Part shown: piece by piece, positions 10,342 to 20,183 of the stretch
Numbering within the stretch: the stretch's first letter is position 1
How the letters are laid out: the number at the start of each line of letters is the position of its first letter
Assembly (NCBI RefSeq): GCF_009793335.1
Contig: NZ_WING01000001.1
Coordinates: 6,696,001 to 6,760,000, forward strand
Length of the DNA: 64,000 bases
Reading direction: 5' to 3'
Source: Actinomadura sp. J1-007
Lineage (GTDB): Bacteria; Actinomycetota; Actinomycetes; Streptosporangiales; Streptosporangiaceae
Program-made: the position numbers and the translations under genes
The notes under the pieces: model-generated
The model's database searches: none
The model's input: only the letters and a program-made list of their open reading frames with translations
Told to the model about the DNA's origin: nothing

Positions 10342-11369
10342 ATGTTGCGGGTGCACTTCACCGGTGAGGACCTCGTGCGCACGCGCGTCGCCGAGACCCC
10401 CGACCCGCTGTGGGAGTCGGTGCTGAGCCTCCAGATGCTCCGCGCCCGGTACGGGTCGTCCGTCTTCGGCGAGTGGCGCGTACGGGCGCGGGAGGACCTG
10501 CGGCGCGCGGGACTGTCCGGGGTCGTGCGGGAGCTGCTGTTCCCGCTCACCCCGGACGCGTCGTACTGGCCCGACTTCCTCACCCCCTCCGAAGGGCTGC
10601 TCGGCCTGGAGGCCGGGATCGACGGCGTCCTCGCGACGCCGAGGCGGCGGCTGCGCGGCGAACTCGAACGGACGCCGTTCCCCGGCGGCGTCCCCCTGCC
10701 GCTCCGCGCCCTCGCGGACGGCGACCGCGCCGCCCTGGACGAACTGGGCCGCGCCCTGCGCGCCTACCACCGCACCGTCCTCGCGCCGTACTGGCCGGGG
10801 ATTCGCGAACGCGCCGAGGTCGACCACGCGGTCCGCAGCGTCGAGCGCCGGACGGGCGGCATCGGCCGGGTGCTCGGCGGCTTCTGGCCGATGATGCGGT
10901 GGCGCGCGCCCGTCCTGGAGATGCGCCATCCGCTCGACCGCGACCTGTTCCTGAACGGCAGGGGACTGGTGCTGGTGCCGTCGCGGTTCTGCTGGCGGGG
11001 CCCGGTGCCGATCGCCGACCCCGCGCTGCCCCGACGATCGTCTACCCGATGCGGCTGATGTCGGCCGCCGCCGACACGTCCCGTACGGCCGGGACGTCGC
11101 TGACCCGGCTGCTCGGCGCCACCCGCGCGCGGATCCTGCGCTCGGCCGCCGACGGCCGGACGACCGGCGAGCTGGCCCGCGCCGCCCGCGTGTCCGCCGC
11201 GACGGCGAGCAGCCACACGGCGGTGCTCCGCGAGGCGGGGCTCATCACCAGCCGCCGCGACGCCAACAGCGTCGTGCACGCGCTGACCGCGCTCGGCGCC
11301 GCCCTCCTCCACGAGGAGCGCCGCACTGCGGTTGACTCGTCGGCATGGAAATCGGCGTCAACATCCTGA
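10342..11369 (+). CDS. DUF5937/ArsR-type winged-helix transcriptional regulator; one frame break
   Basis: The N-terminal domain (LRVHFTGEDLVRTRVAETPDPLWE) is typical of the actinobacterial DUF5937 regulators. The C terminus carries an ArsR-like winged helix (LLGATRARILRSAADG, then TGELARAARVSAATASSHTA). The two halves lie in different frames; adding one C to the CCCC run at 11029-11032 gives VPIADPALPPTIVYP and a single protein of about 342 aa. The 3' end overlaps the start of the LLM oxidoreductase gene by 25 nt, so the two are probably co-transcribed and the regulator may control that enzyme. Confidence 0.78.
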
Positions 11370-12205
11370 ACTTCGGCCCCCACGCCACCCCGTCCGGCCT
11401 GGAGAGCTGGACCGCGTTCGCGGAGACCTCGGGCCTCGGCTTCGCCATGATCTCCGACCACGTCGCCGTCACCCCCGACGTGGCGGCCCAGTACCCCGCG
11501 CCGTTCTACGACCCGTTCACCACCCTGGCCTGGCTCGCCGGGCGGACGAGCCGGATCATGCTCGGCACGACCGTGGCCGTCCTCCCGTACCGCCACCCCC
11601 TGCACACGGCGCGCGTCACCGCCAACCTCGCCGAGCTGAGCGGCGGACGGCTGATCCTCGGCGTGGGCACCGGCTGGTCGCCGCTGGAGTACGCGGCCCT
11701 GGACGTCCCGTTCGACGGCCGCGGCCGCGCCACCGACGACCACCTGCGCACGATCATCGACGCCTGGACCCACGACGAGATCATCCACAACGGCCAGACG
11801 GTCTCGACGGCCCCGCGCCCGACGCCGCCCCCGCCGGTCTGGGTCGGCGGCGACAGCGCGCCCGCCGTCCGCCGCGCCGCCCGCTTCGGGGACGCCTGGC
11901 ACCCCCTCTTCGCCTCGCCCGCCTGGCTCCGCGAGAGCGGCCTCCCCGCGCTCCGCGAGGCCGCCGCCGCAGCCGGACGCCCCGTTCCCGCTCTGGCGCC
12001 CCGCATCCGGATCCACCGCACGGAGACGTCCCTCGCCTCCCGCGACCCCGGCCAGGGCGACACGGCCCAGATCCGCGACGACATCGAGGGCTACCGCTCC
12101 CTGGGCGCCACCCACCTGCTCCTGGACACCTACCTCGGCGATCCGGCAACGATCCGTACGCCCGAGGAGGACCAGGCCGTCCTCGCCGAGCTACTGGACC
12201 TGTAG
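11345..12205 (+). CDS. LLM-class (F420-dependent type) oxidoreductase
   Basis: 286 aa with a luciferase-like TIM-barrel layout: an N-terminal MEIGVNILNFGPH strand, the SDHV segment after strand 2, TSRIMLGTTVAVLPYRHP, and the SGGRLILGVGTGW motif characteristic of LLM enzymes. Most actinobacterial members use coenzyme F420, but FMN use cannot be excluded from sequence. The substrate is unknown. The start overlaps the end of the upstream ArsR-type regulator gene, suggesting a regulated two-gene unit. Confidence 0.88.
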   Translation: MEIGVNILNFGPHATPSGLESWTAFAETSGLGFAMISDHVAVTPDVAAQYPAPFYDPFTTLAWLAGRTSRIMLGTTVAVLPYRHPLHTARVTANLAELSGGRLILGVGTGWSPLEYAALDVPFDGRGRATDDHLRTIIDAWTHDEIIHNGQTVSTAPRPTPPPPVWVGGDSAPAVRRAARFGDAWHPLFASPAWLRESGLPALREAAAAAGRPVPALAPRIRIHRTETSLASRDPGQGDTAQIRDDIEGYRSLGATHLLLDTYLGDPATIRTPEEDQAVLAELLDL

Positions 12206-12547
12206 GACCGGCCCGCGAGCCAACGTGCGGGCGGACGGTCCGCCTGCCCGATCCCGGCGGCTGCGCCGATCGCGGCGGCTGCGCGCGCGGGGAGTGGAGG
12301 GGGTGCTCGTATCGTGTGCGCGCCGTCGCGCGGTGGCGTCCGCATCACCGCGCGGTCTCGATCGGGGATCACTCTGGGCACCAGAGGCAACCGTCGCGGC
12401 CCGGTGCCGGCCGCTTCCGGCGGTGATCGGTCGCGCCGTCCGGGGGCCTCGTCGCGCCGGGCGGGGCGCGGCGGGCCGAGCCGGGCGTGGGGGTCGCGCT
12501 TCGTGGTCAACGGCATGCGGACAGTGTCCGGTGCGGGTACGACAAAA
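12206..12547. other. Non-coding spacer between LLM gene and the tRNA terminator
   Basis: No convincing gene in either direction. The first 50 nt can form an imperfect hairpin (GGACCGGCCCGC against GCGGGCGGACGGTCC), a possible terminator for the oxidoreductase gene. The rest is GC-rich with short GGCGGCTGCG direct repeats. Confidence 0.5.
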
Positions 12548-12568
12548 CCGCCGCCCTTGGGGCGGCGG
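12548..12568 (-). terminator. Rho-independent terminator of the tRNA gene
   Basis: A 9-bp GC stem (CCGCCGCCC with GGGCGGCGG) with a 3-nt loop is followed, on the minus strand, by TTTTG. It lies 11 nt past the tRNA 3' end and has classical intrinsic-terminator form. Confidence 0.85.
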
Positions 12569-12579
12569 CCGGGGGAGGG

Positions 12580-12652
12580 TGCCCGAGTGGGACTCGAACC
12601 CACACTTAACGGTGTTTGAGACCGCTTCCTCTGCCGATTGGGATATCGGGGC
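12580..12652 (-). tRNA. tRNA with CAA anticodon (Leu), short variable loop
   Basis: Read on the minus strand. A D-arm (TCC...GGA with CGG in the loop), an anticodon stem GCGGT/ACCGT with loop CTCAAAC (anticodon CAA) and a T-arm GTGGG-TTCGAGT-CCCAC are all visible. The acceptor 5' strand GCCCCGA pairs fully only if one G is restored in the 3' strand TCGGGC(A); as written the stem is offset. With that base, the discriminator is A, as in leucine tRNAs. The variable loop is only about 5 nt (class I), unlike the long arm normal for tRNA-Leu. No CCA is encoded. A terminator follows immediately. Confidence 0.8.
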
Positions 12653-12653
12653 A

Positions 12654-12667
12654 ATTATCCAGATAAT
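12654..12667. promoter_or_regulatory. AT-rich inverted repeat between tRNA and response regulator
   Basis: ATTATC-CA-GATAAT is a perfect 6-2-6 palindrome, 1 nt from the tRNA 5' end. It is strikingly AT-rich for this genome and could contain -10-like hexamers for either direction, or be part of the tRNA precursor leader. Confidence 0.4.
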
Positions 12668-12754
12668 CCGGACATTTATGTTGCGCTTCGGCGCGAGGGC
12701 GGCTCGGCCGACCTGGCTGAGACCAGGGTAGCGGGTCCCGGTAGTCTCGTGCGC

Positions 12755-13360
12755 GTGACGGAGAGCGCTCGGCGAGTTGTGATCGCAGAAGATGAGGCCC
12801 TGATCCGGCTGGACCTCAAGGAGATGCTTGAGGAGGACGGATACGCCGTGGTCGGTGAGGCCGGCGACGGTGAGACGGCCGTGCGGCTGGCGACCGAGCA
12901 CCGGCCCGACCTGGTGATCCTCGACGTCAAGATGCCGGTGCTCGACGGGATCTCCGCGGCCGAGCGGATCTCCGCGGAACGGATCGCGCCGGTGGTCATC
13001 CTCACCGCGTTCTCCCAGCGCGAGCTGGTGCAGCGGGCCACCGACGCCGGGGCGATGGCCTACCTCGTCAAGCCGTTCACCAAGACCGACCTGGCTCCGG
13101 CGATCGAGATGGCGGTCAGCCGCTACACCGAGATGCGGGCGCTGGAGGCCGAGGTCGCGGGCCTCCAGGAGCGGCTGGAGACCCGCAAGGTCGTGGACCG
13201 GGCCAAGGGCCTGCTCCAGGAGGCCAACGGCTGGAGCGAGCCCGAGGCGTTCCGCTGGATCCAGAAGACCTCGATGGACCGGCGCCTCACGATGCGCGCG
13301 GTGGCCGAGGCCGTGGTGGCGGGCGCCACGGGCGACGGGCCGGAGCCCGCGGCGGGCTGA
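12755..13360 (+). CDS. pdtaR: ANTAR-domain response regulator, PdtaR-like
   Basis: About 201 aa from GTG 12755 (alternative GTG 12749). The receiver domain starts at RRVVIAEDEALIRLDL, with acidic pocket residues, the phosphoacceptor Asp in LVILDVKMP, Thr in ILTAFSQ and Lys in VKPF. The C-terminal ANTAR RNA-binding domain includes VVDRAKGLLQEANGWSEPEA. Homologs (Rv1626/PdtaR) are phosphorylated by the soluble kinase PdtaS and bind nascent RNA to prevent termination (known for the family). The kinase gene is not in the window. Position beside a liv operon and close to polA is the usual actinobacterial arrangement. Confidence 0.92.
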   Translation: MTESARRVVIAEDEALIRLDLKEMLEEDGYAVVGEAGDGETAVRLATEHRPDLVILDVKMPVLDGISAAERISAERIAPVVILTAFSQRELVQRATDAGAMAYLVKPFTKTDLAPAIEMAVSRYTEMRALEAEVAGLQERLETRKVVDRAKGLLQEANGWSEPEAFRWIQKTSMDRRLTMRAVAEAVVAGATGDGPEPAAG

Positions 13361-13641
13361 CCCGCCACCTCACCTCCGGTGATGTCAAGGGCCAATGCGG
13401 TGGCCGCGGCCCTCCCGTTCCGGTGACTCTCCGCGATCGTTCCAGGCGAGAGCCGGAGGGGGATGGGCACGGAGGAGTAACGAACGAGTAACCCTTCTAT
13501 CCGGGGGTGCTGTTCTGGGCTAGGTAGTCGGTGTACGACATAGCTGGTCCCCGAGTGACCGATTTCTCCTTCCGGGATTCGGCGTCGGGGAATAACTCGT
13601 ACCCGATCCCCTCCCGGATCCGGATGGAAAGGTTGGGCACC
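13361..13641 (+). promoter_or_regulatory. Upstream region of the liv operon
   Basis: 281 nt without a gene. It contains a direct repeat of GAGTAAC around 13474-13491 and a shift to locally lower GC content before the binding-protein gene, as expected of a promoter region. Exact promoter hexamers cannot be assigned with confidence. Confidence 0.4.
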
Positions 13642-14817
13642 TTGCGGCGCAACAAGATGAGGGTCACCGGTGCTGTGGCGGTGAGCGCGGTGCTCGCGCT
13701 CGGCCTGGTGGCGTGCGGCGGCGACGATGACGACTCGGGCGGTGGCGACGAGGTCACCATCGGGTTCATGGGTGACCTGACCGGCGATAACTCGGGTCTG
13801 GTCATCCCGCCCTACCAGGGCGCCCAGCTGGCGGTCGAGCAGTACAACGCGACCAGCCCCAAGGTGAAGATCAAGCTCAAGAAGTACGACAGCCAGGGCA
13901 AGCCGGAGCAGGCGACGACCCTGGTCCAGGGCGCGATCAAGCAGGACAAGATCGTCGGGCTCATCGGCCCGGCGTTCTCGGGCGAGTCGCAGGCGACCAA
14001 CCCGATCCTGGACGAGGCGCAGGTGCCGAGCGTGAGCCCGTCGGCGACGCAGATCACGCTCGCCGAGAAGGGCTGGAAGTACTGGCACCGCGTGGTCGCC
14101 GACGACGCCGTGCAGAGCGCCGGCGCGGGCGACTTCATCACGCGGGCGCTGAAGGCCAAGAAGGTCTTCACCGTCTCCGACAACCAGGACTACGGCAAGG
14201 GCCTCGCCGACAACATCGGCAACGCGGTGAAGGCCAAGGGCGCCCAGGTCCAGAACGACGCGGTGGACGACAAGGCGCAGGACTACTCCTCCACCGTCAA
14301 CAAGATCGTCGGCTACAAGCCCGACGTGGTCTACTACGGCGGCTACTACGCCGTGGCCGGACGGCTGTTCAAGCAGCTCAAGGAGGCCGGCTACAAGGGC
14401 AAGATGATGTCGGGCGACGGCTCCCTGGCGACCGGCCTGATCGAGGGCGCCGGCCAGGCGAACGCGCAGGGCGCGCTGCTGAGCTGCGGCTGCATCATCG
14501 ACGCCGAGGGCAAGACCAACCCGAAGGCCAAGAAGTTCGCCGACGACTACAAGGCGAAGTTCGGCTCGGAGGTCGCCATCTACTCCAGCGAGGGCTACGA
14601 CGCGGCGACGGCGTTCATCGAGGCGCTGAAGGCCGGCAAGAAGACCACCGGGGACATCAACGAGTTCATGAAGACGGAGAGCTTCCAGGGCGTCGGCAAG
14701 CCGATCAAGTTCGACGCCAAGGGCGAGCTCGCCGCGCAGGACATCTTCGTCTACGAGGTGAAGGGCAACAAGCTGCCGCTGCTCGGCAACAGCAAGGACG
14801 CGCAGCCCACCATGTAA
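13642..14817 (+). CDS. livJ: Branched-chain amino acid/amide ABC transporter substrate-binding lipoprotein
   Basis: A lipoprotein signal with lipobox GLVAC (ALGLVACGG) precedes a type-1 periplasmic binding protein fold (VTIGFMGDLTGDNSGL, then VVGLIGPAFSGES-like segments). A GGAAAGG site spaced 9 nt before TTG 13642 supports that start; ATG 13624 and ATG 13657 are in-frame alternatives. The protein captures amino acids outside the membrane and delivers them to the permeases encoded by the following genes. A terminator lies between this gene and livH, so this gene is probably expressed above the rest of the operon. Exact ligand (Leu/Ile/Val, amides or urea-type) is not determinable. Confidence 0.92.
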   Translation: MRRNKMRVTGAVAVSAVLALGLVACGGDDDDSGGGDEVTIGFMGDLTGDNSGLVIPPYQGAQLAVEQYNATSPKVKIKLKKYDSQGKPEQATTLVQGAIKQDKIVGLIGPAFSGESQATNPILDEAQVPSVSPSATQITLAEKGWKYWHRVVADDAVQSAGAGDFITRALKAKKVFTVSDNQDYGKGLADNIGNAVKAKGAQVQNDAVDDKAQDYSSTVNKIVGYKPDVVYYGGYYAVAGRLFKQLKEAGYKGKMMSGDGSLATGLIEGAGQANAQGALLSCGCIIDAEGKTNPKAKKFADDYKAKFGSEVAIYSSEGYDAATAFIEALKAGKKTTGDINEFMKTESFQGVGKPIKFDAKGELAAQDIFVYEVKGNKLPLLGNSKDAQPTM

Positions 14818-14890
14818 GGACGCGGTTGCCGGGCGGCGCACCCCGCCGCCCGGCCGGCCGTCCCCGGGCTCCGGGGGCCCTGACGGCGCG

Positions 14891-14925
14891 GGAGCGGGAG
14901 CGCCACGAGCGCTCCCGCTCCTTTT
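14891..14925 (+). terminator. Intercistronic terminator between livJ and livH
   Basis: A perfect 13-bp stem (GGAGCGGGAGCGC and its complement) with a 5-nt loop is followed by TTTT, 17 nt before the livH start. It fits partial termination that gives excess binding protein over membrane components. Confidence 0.85.
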
Positions 14926-14942
14926 CACAAAGGCGACCAAAG

Positions 14943-15908
14943 GTGCTCGACGACTTCATCAATCAATTCTGGCCGTCCACCATCGACGGCCTCTCGCTCG
15001 GCGCGATCTACGCGCTGGTGGCGCTGGGCTACACGATGGTCTACGGCGTGCTGCGCCTGATCAACTTCGCGCACGCCGACATCTTCATGGTCGGCACGTT
15101 CGCGGCGCTGTGGACCGTTCAGACCATGGGCGTGAGCAGCGCCGGCGGCATCGGCCTGATCGGCGTGGCCGTGGTCATGGCGCTGGTGGCGGGCGCGGTG
15201 TCCGGCGGCAGCGCGCTGCTCCTCGAAGTGGCGGCGTACCGGCCGCTGCGCAAGAAGGGGGCGTCCCGGCTGGCGGCGCTGATCTCCGCGATCGGCGCCT
15301 CGATCTTCATCCAGCAGCTCTTCGCGACCACGGTGATCCCGTGGGTGTTCGACACCTCGAAGGAGGGCGGCAAGCTCCCGCTGAACGAGCACTTCGTCAG
15401 CCGCAACGACGTGGTGGACCTCGGCCCGATCCACATCAGCAACGACAAGCTCATCGTGTTCGTCGGCGCGGTGCTGATGATGATCGCGCTGGACCAGTTC
15501 GTGAACCGCACCAAGCTCGGCCGCGGCATCCGCTCGACCGCGCAGGACCCCGAGACCGCGGTGCTGATGGGCGTCAACATCGACCGGGTCGTGTCGGTGA
15601 CGTTCCTGGTCGGCGGCGCGATGGCGGGCGTGGCCGCGGCGCTGTACTTCCTGCGGTTCGAGCAGGCGTGGTTCTTCACCGGCTTCCTGCTCGGCATCAA
15701 GGCGTTCACGGCGGCGGTGCTCGGCGGCATCGGCAACATCCGCGGGGCGCTGGTCGGCGGGTTCGCGCTCGGCCTGTTCGAGATGTACGGGTCGAGCCTG
15801 TTCGGCTCGGAGTGGCGGGACGTCGTCGCGTTCTCCGTGCTGATCCTGGTCCTGATGTTCCGTCCCACCGGCATCCTCGGTGAGTCCCTACAGCAGGCGC
15901 GCGCATGA
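14943..15908 (+). CDS. livH: Branched-chain amino acid ABC transporter permease LivH
   Basis: About 321 aa from GTG 14943, preceded by AAAGG. Multiple hydrophobic segments begin at GLSLGAIYALVALGYTMVYG, the signature N terminus of LivH permeases, and continue through the conserved cytoplasmic loop region TKLGRGIRSTAQDPETAVLMGV. It forms the membrane channel with LivM. Its stop overlaps the livM start (ATGA), indicating translational coupling. An intrinsic terminator just upstream probably reduces its expression relative to the binding protein. Confidence 0.95.
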   Translation: MLDDFINQFWPSTIDGLSLGAIYALVALGYTMVYGVLRLINFAHADIFMVGTFAALWTVQTMGVSSAGGIGLIGVAVVMALVAGAVSGGSALLLEVAAYRPLRKKGASRLAALISAIGASIFIQQLFATTVIPWVFDTSKEGGKLPLNEHFVSRNDVVDLGPIHISNDKLIVFVGAVLMMIALDQFVNRTKLGRGIRSTAQDPETAVLMGVNIDRVVSVTFLVGGAMAGVAAALYFLRFEQAWFFTGFLLGIKAFTAAVLGGIGNIRGALVGGFALGLFEMYGSSLFGSEWRDVVAFSVLILVLMFRPTGILGESLQQARA

Positions 15909-17052
15909 ACCTCTCGAAGAACGGCAACGGCAAGCGGGGCACCGGGCTGTCCCTCGATCCGCTGCGCGACTGGTGGACGGTCGCGCCCGGCTGGGCGCGC
16001 TGGGGGTGTACGTCCTCCTAGTGCTGGTGGCGCTGTGGCTGCCGAACGAGGCGATCGGCTCGTTCATGGCCCCGAGCGGCACGGACTGGCCGACGATGCT
16101 CTCCGACCAGATCGCCATCTACGTGCTGCTGGCGCTCGGCCTGAACGTGGTGGTCGGCATGGCCGGCCTGCTGGACCTCGGCTACGTCGCGTTCTACGCG
16201 GTGGGCGGCTACACGATCGCCTCGTTCGCCACCAAGTACGGGTGGAGCTTCTGGGAGACGCTGCTGCTCGCCATCCTGTTCTCGGCGCTCGCGGGCGTGA
16301 TCCTGGGCGCGCCGACGCTGCGGCTGCGCGGCGACTACCTGGCGATCGTGACCCTCGGGTTCGGTGAGATCGTCAAGAAGACCGCGAACAACAGCTCGTA
16401 CGTGAACGGCCCGCGCGGCATCCAGGGCATCCCGCACCCGCCGACCCTGTCGGAGTTCGAGGTCTTCGGGGTGCAGCCGCTGAAATACGCGCTGCTGGAC
16501 TCGCGGCCGTACTACTACCTGCTGGTGTTCCTCATCGTCCTCACGATCATCTTCGTGAAGCGGCTGGAGCACAGCCGGGTCGGCCGCGCGTGGGCGTCGA
16601 TCCGCGAGGACGAGGACGCGGCCGAGCTGATGGGCGTGCCGACGTTCAAGTTCAAGCTGGCGGCGTTCGCGATCGGCGCGGCGATCGGCGGCAGCGGCGG
16701 CGTGGTGTTCGCCGCGAAGCAGACGTCGATCAACCCGGAGAACTTCGTGTTCCTGGTGTCGGCGCTGATCCTGGCGGGCGTGGTGCTGGGCGGCTCGGGG
16801 AACATGCCGGGCGTCATGCTCGGCGCGTTCGTGGTGGCGTGGCTGCCCGAGCGGTTCCGCGGCCTCCAGGACTACCGGATGCTGATCTTCGGCGCGGCGC
16901 TGGTGCTGATGATGATCTTCCGTCCCGAGGGGCTGTGGCCGTCGCGGCAGCGCAAGGCCGAGCTCGCCGAGGGAACGGGCGGCATGGGCAGCATGGGCGC
17001 CGAGGTGGCCGGCCCCGGCGCGGCCGGCGCGACCGCGGAGGTGGGCAAGTGA
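15905..17052 (+). CDS. livM: Branched-chain amino acid ABC transporter permease LivM; one frame break
   Basis: The ATG at 15905 overlaps the livH stop. The first 28 codons are in one frame and the rest in another; adding one G at 15989-15990 (CCCGG to CCCGGG) gives VAPGLGALGVYVLL and a normal 382-aa permease. Later motifs are typical: VVVGMAGLLDLGYVAFYAVGGY, then the coupling loop HSRVGRAWASIREDEDAAELMGV. It pairs with LivH to form the channel. The GTGA overlap with livG continues the coupled operon. The break is more likely a sequence error than a real mutation. Confidence 0.93.
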
Positions 17053-17874
17053 GCGACGCGACGAACGCGGCGAACGCGACGAAGGCGGCGGGCACGGCGG
17101 GCACGGAGAACGCCGCGCCGGTGCTGGAGCTGCGCGACGTGACCATGCGCTTCGGCGGCGTGGTGGCGCTCAACGAGGTCGACATCACGATCGCGCAGGG
17201 CGAGATCTTCGCCCTGATCGGGCCGAACGGCGCGGGCAAGACCACGGTGTTCAACGTCACGACCGGCGTCTACCGGCCGTCCGAGGGCCAGGTGGTCTTC
17301 GGCGGCAAGCGGATCGACGGCAAGAAGCGGTACGTCGTCACCAAGCTCGGCGTCGCCCGCACGTTCCAGAACGTGCGGCTGTTCCACAACATGACGGCGC
17401 TGGAGAACGTCCTGGTGGGCACCGACGCGCACCACCGGACGGGGCTCGCCGGGGCGTCCCTCGGGCTGCCCTGGCACCGGCGGGAGGAGCGGCAGGGCCG
17501 CGAGCGCGCCCGCGAGCTGCTCGACCTGGTCGGCGTCGGGCGGCGCGCGGACGAGGCCGCGAAGAACCTGCCGTACGGCGACCAGCGGCGGCTGGAGATC
17601 GCCCGCGCCCTCGCGACGGAGCCGCGGCTGCTGCTGCTGGACGAGCCGGCGGCGGGCATGAACCCGGCGGAGAAGGTCGCGCTCCAGGAGCTGATCCGCG
17701 AGATCCGCGACACCGGCGTGACCGTCCTGCTGATCGAGCACGACATGAGCCTGGTGATGGGGATCAGCGACCGGATCGCGGTGCTGGACTTCGGGCAGAA
17801 GATCGCCGAAGGGCTCCCGGCCGAGGTGCAGAACAACCCGCGCGTGATCGAGGCGTACCTGGGGGCTCCGGCCG

Positions 17875-17885
<11 letters not shown>
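17049..17885 (+). CDS. livG: Branched-chain amino acid ABC transporter ATPase LivG
   Basis: 278 aa from GTG 17049, overlapping the livM stop. Walker A GPNGAGKTT, the Q-loop around FQNVRLF, a signature-like LPYGDQRRLEIARAL, Walker B LLLLDEPAAGM and switch His in LIEHDM are all present. The first 25 residues are an Ala/Thr/Asn-rich extension not needed for the fold. It energises uptake together with LivF. The stop lies 11 nt inside livF. Confidence 0.95.
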
Positions 17886-18735
<850 letters not shown>

Positions 18736-18742
18736 TCCGTGG

Positions 18743-18785
18743 GAACGCGGCGTGCCGTCCTGTCCGAGGGCGGCACGCCGCGTTC
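18743..18785 (+). terminator. Terminator after the liv operon
   Basis: A 15-bp perfect stem (GAACGCGGCGTGCCG and complement) with a 13-nt loop lies 7 nt after the livF stop. The minus-strand lipoprotein gene ends 10 nt further on, so it may act on both strands. Confidence 0.8.
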
Positions 18786-18795
18786 GCGCGCCGGG

Positions 18796-19427
18796 TCAGG
18801 GCAGGCTGATCCGGACGGGCGCCGGGTCGGTGACGGCGCCGACGGGCGGGGAGCCGAAGAGCTGCACGCCCTTGACCTTCACGCCCTTCGGGACGTCGAA
18901 CCACAGGTCGAACTCCGCGCGCATCGCGGCGCCCACCGACAGCCGCTCGGGCTGCCGCTTGACCATCGTGGCGTTCACGTCGGGGGAGAGGCTCTTGCCG
19001 TCCGACGTCAGCAGCCGCTGCTTCCAGGTGTCGAAGACCTGGATGTCGCGGCCCTCGTTGGCGGCGAGGAGCCGGATCCTGGTGAACGTCCCGTGGGCGC
19101 CCATCGCCGCGTGCGTGCCCATCACCTCGGTCATGCCCTCGCGGAACCCGATCACGGTGAACCGCATGTCGGCGCTGCGGCCCGCCTTGCCCTTCACCGC
19201 CTTCTCGCTCTCGCGGAGCTTCTCGGACGGGAGCCGGTAGCCGGAGTCCCCGCCGTCGTCGCCGGAGCAGCCGGGAAGCGCGACCAGGACGAGGAGCGCC
19301 GCGGCGGCGGTTCCGAGGAGCCGGGCCGGGCGGCGCCGCCGGAGGCCGGGAGAGGGCCGCCGGGAGCCGGAGGGGGCCGCCCGGCGGCGGGGGGACGGTG
19401 CAGAGAACGCGGCAGAGGTCGCTGCAT
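18796..19427 (-). CDS. Lipoprotein of unknown function; probable frame break
   Basis: A hydrophobic segment TAAAALLVLVAL followed by lipobox LPGCSG marks a lipoprotein with a mature domain of about 170 aa that begins with an Asp/Gly-rich linker. No family is recognised with certainty; the beta-rich C terminus and size are like DUF4352-type extracellular domains. In the lipobox frame there is no good start. An ATG at 19427 in a neighbouring frame joins it if one C is restored near 19323-19330, giving about 210 aa. There is no clear ribosome binding site at 19427, so it might be leaderless. Confidence 0.65.
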
Positions 19428-19580
19428 GGCCCGAACGTACGGCGGAGCGCGGCGGCCGGGAACGGGCCGATCCGTTTCGCAATCCAACCGAAACCGGCCA
19501 AACGCCGTCGCCGGTGTCGCCCTCTGGGAGCCGGACCTCGACGGCCCGCCGGGGACGCGCGCCGGGCCTGGACGTGTGTT

Positions 19581-19653
19581 GGCCCGGGATCACCTTTGGG
19601 GCCGTACGAACCTTCCCCGGGCGCGTACGTTATCTACTCGGTGATCCCGGGCC
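19581..19653. repeat. Long-range perfect inverted repeat (14-nt arms, 45-nt spacer)
   Basis: GGCCCGGGATCACC at 19581-19594 is perfectly complementary to GGTGATCCCGGGCC at 19640-19653. The spacer itself contains CGTACG twice. It lies downstream of the thioesterase gene and upstream of the lipoprotein gene on the minus strand, so it could fold into a structured RNA, a leader element or a large-loop terminator. Confidence 0.6.
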
Positions 19654-19704
19654 GGTGAGATCAACGGTACAGACCCGGCCCGGCCCATCGCAAAGAAAGT
19701 CCGG

Positions 19705-20139
19705 TCAGGACGGCGGCCTGTCGCGGAGCATGCAGGTCAGCCGGGCGGTGCAGACCCGCCGGTCGTCCTCGTCGCTGATCACGATGTCGAACGTGGCGAG
19801 GGTGCGGCCCCCGTGCGCGCGCGTCGCGACGCCCGTGACGAACCCGTCCGTCGCCGACCGGTGGTGCGTGGCGTTGAGCTCGATCCCGACCGCGATCCGG
19901 TCCGGCCCCGCGTGCAGGGCCGAGCCGACCGAGCCGATGGTCTCGGCGAGGACGCAGGACGCGCCGCCGTGGAGCAGCCCGTACGGCTGGGTGTTGCCCT
20001 TGACGGGCATCCGCGCGACCACCCGCTCCGAGGAGGCCTCGACCAGCTCGATCCCCATGGCCTTGGCGAGATCGCCGTGGGCGTCGCCGTCCACGAGACC
20101 CGCGAAGCTCCCGGCGGGCTCCCGCTGCTCCTGTGTCAT
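19705..20139 (-). CDS. PaaI-family hotdog thioesterase
   Basis: 144 aa. The hotdog fold signature is visible: a central helix LLHGGASCVLAETIGS, following strands around IAVGIELNATHHRSA, and a C-terminal strand RRVCTARLTCML. Members hydrolyse aromatic or aliphatic acyl-CoA thioesters. HGG followed later by the Glu in AET is the usual active-site region. The gene is divergent from polA with about 44 nt between starts, an arrangement found in many actinobacteria. Confidence 0.88.
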   Translation of the reverse strand: MTQEQREPAGSFAGLVDGDAHGDLAKAMGIELVEASSERVVARMPVKGNTQPYGLLHGGASCVLAETIGSVGSALHAGPDRIAVGIELNATHHRSATDGFVTGVATRAHGGRTLATFDIVISDEDDRRVCTARLTCMLRDRPPS

Positions 20140-20183
20140 TGAGCCTCCCTCAAACTGTCGTACGCGCAGACTAGAGTCCTGGT

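Noticed and set aside
12580..13360. Integrated mobile element at the tRNA gene
   Set aside because: No integrase, excisionase, att duplication or transposase is seen near the tRNA; the neighbours are conserved backbone genes.
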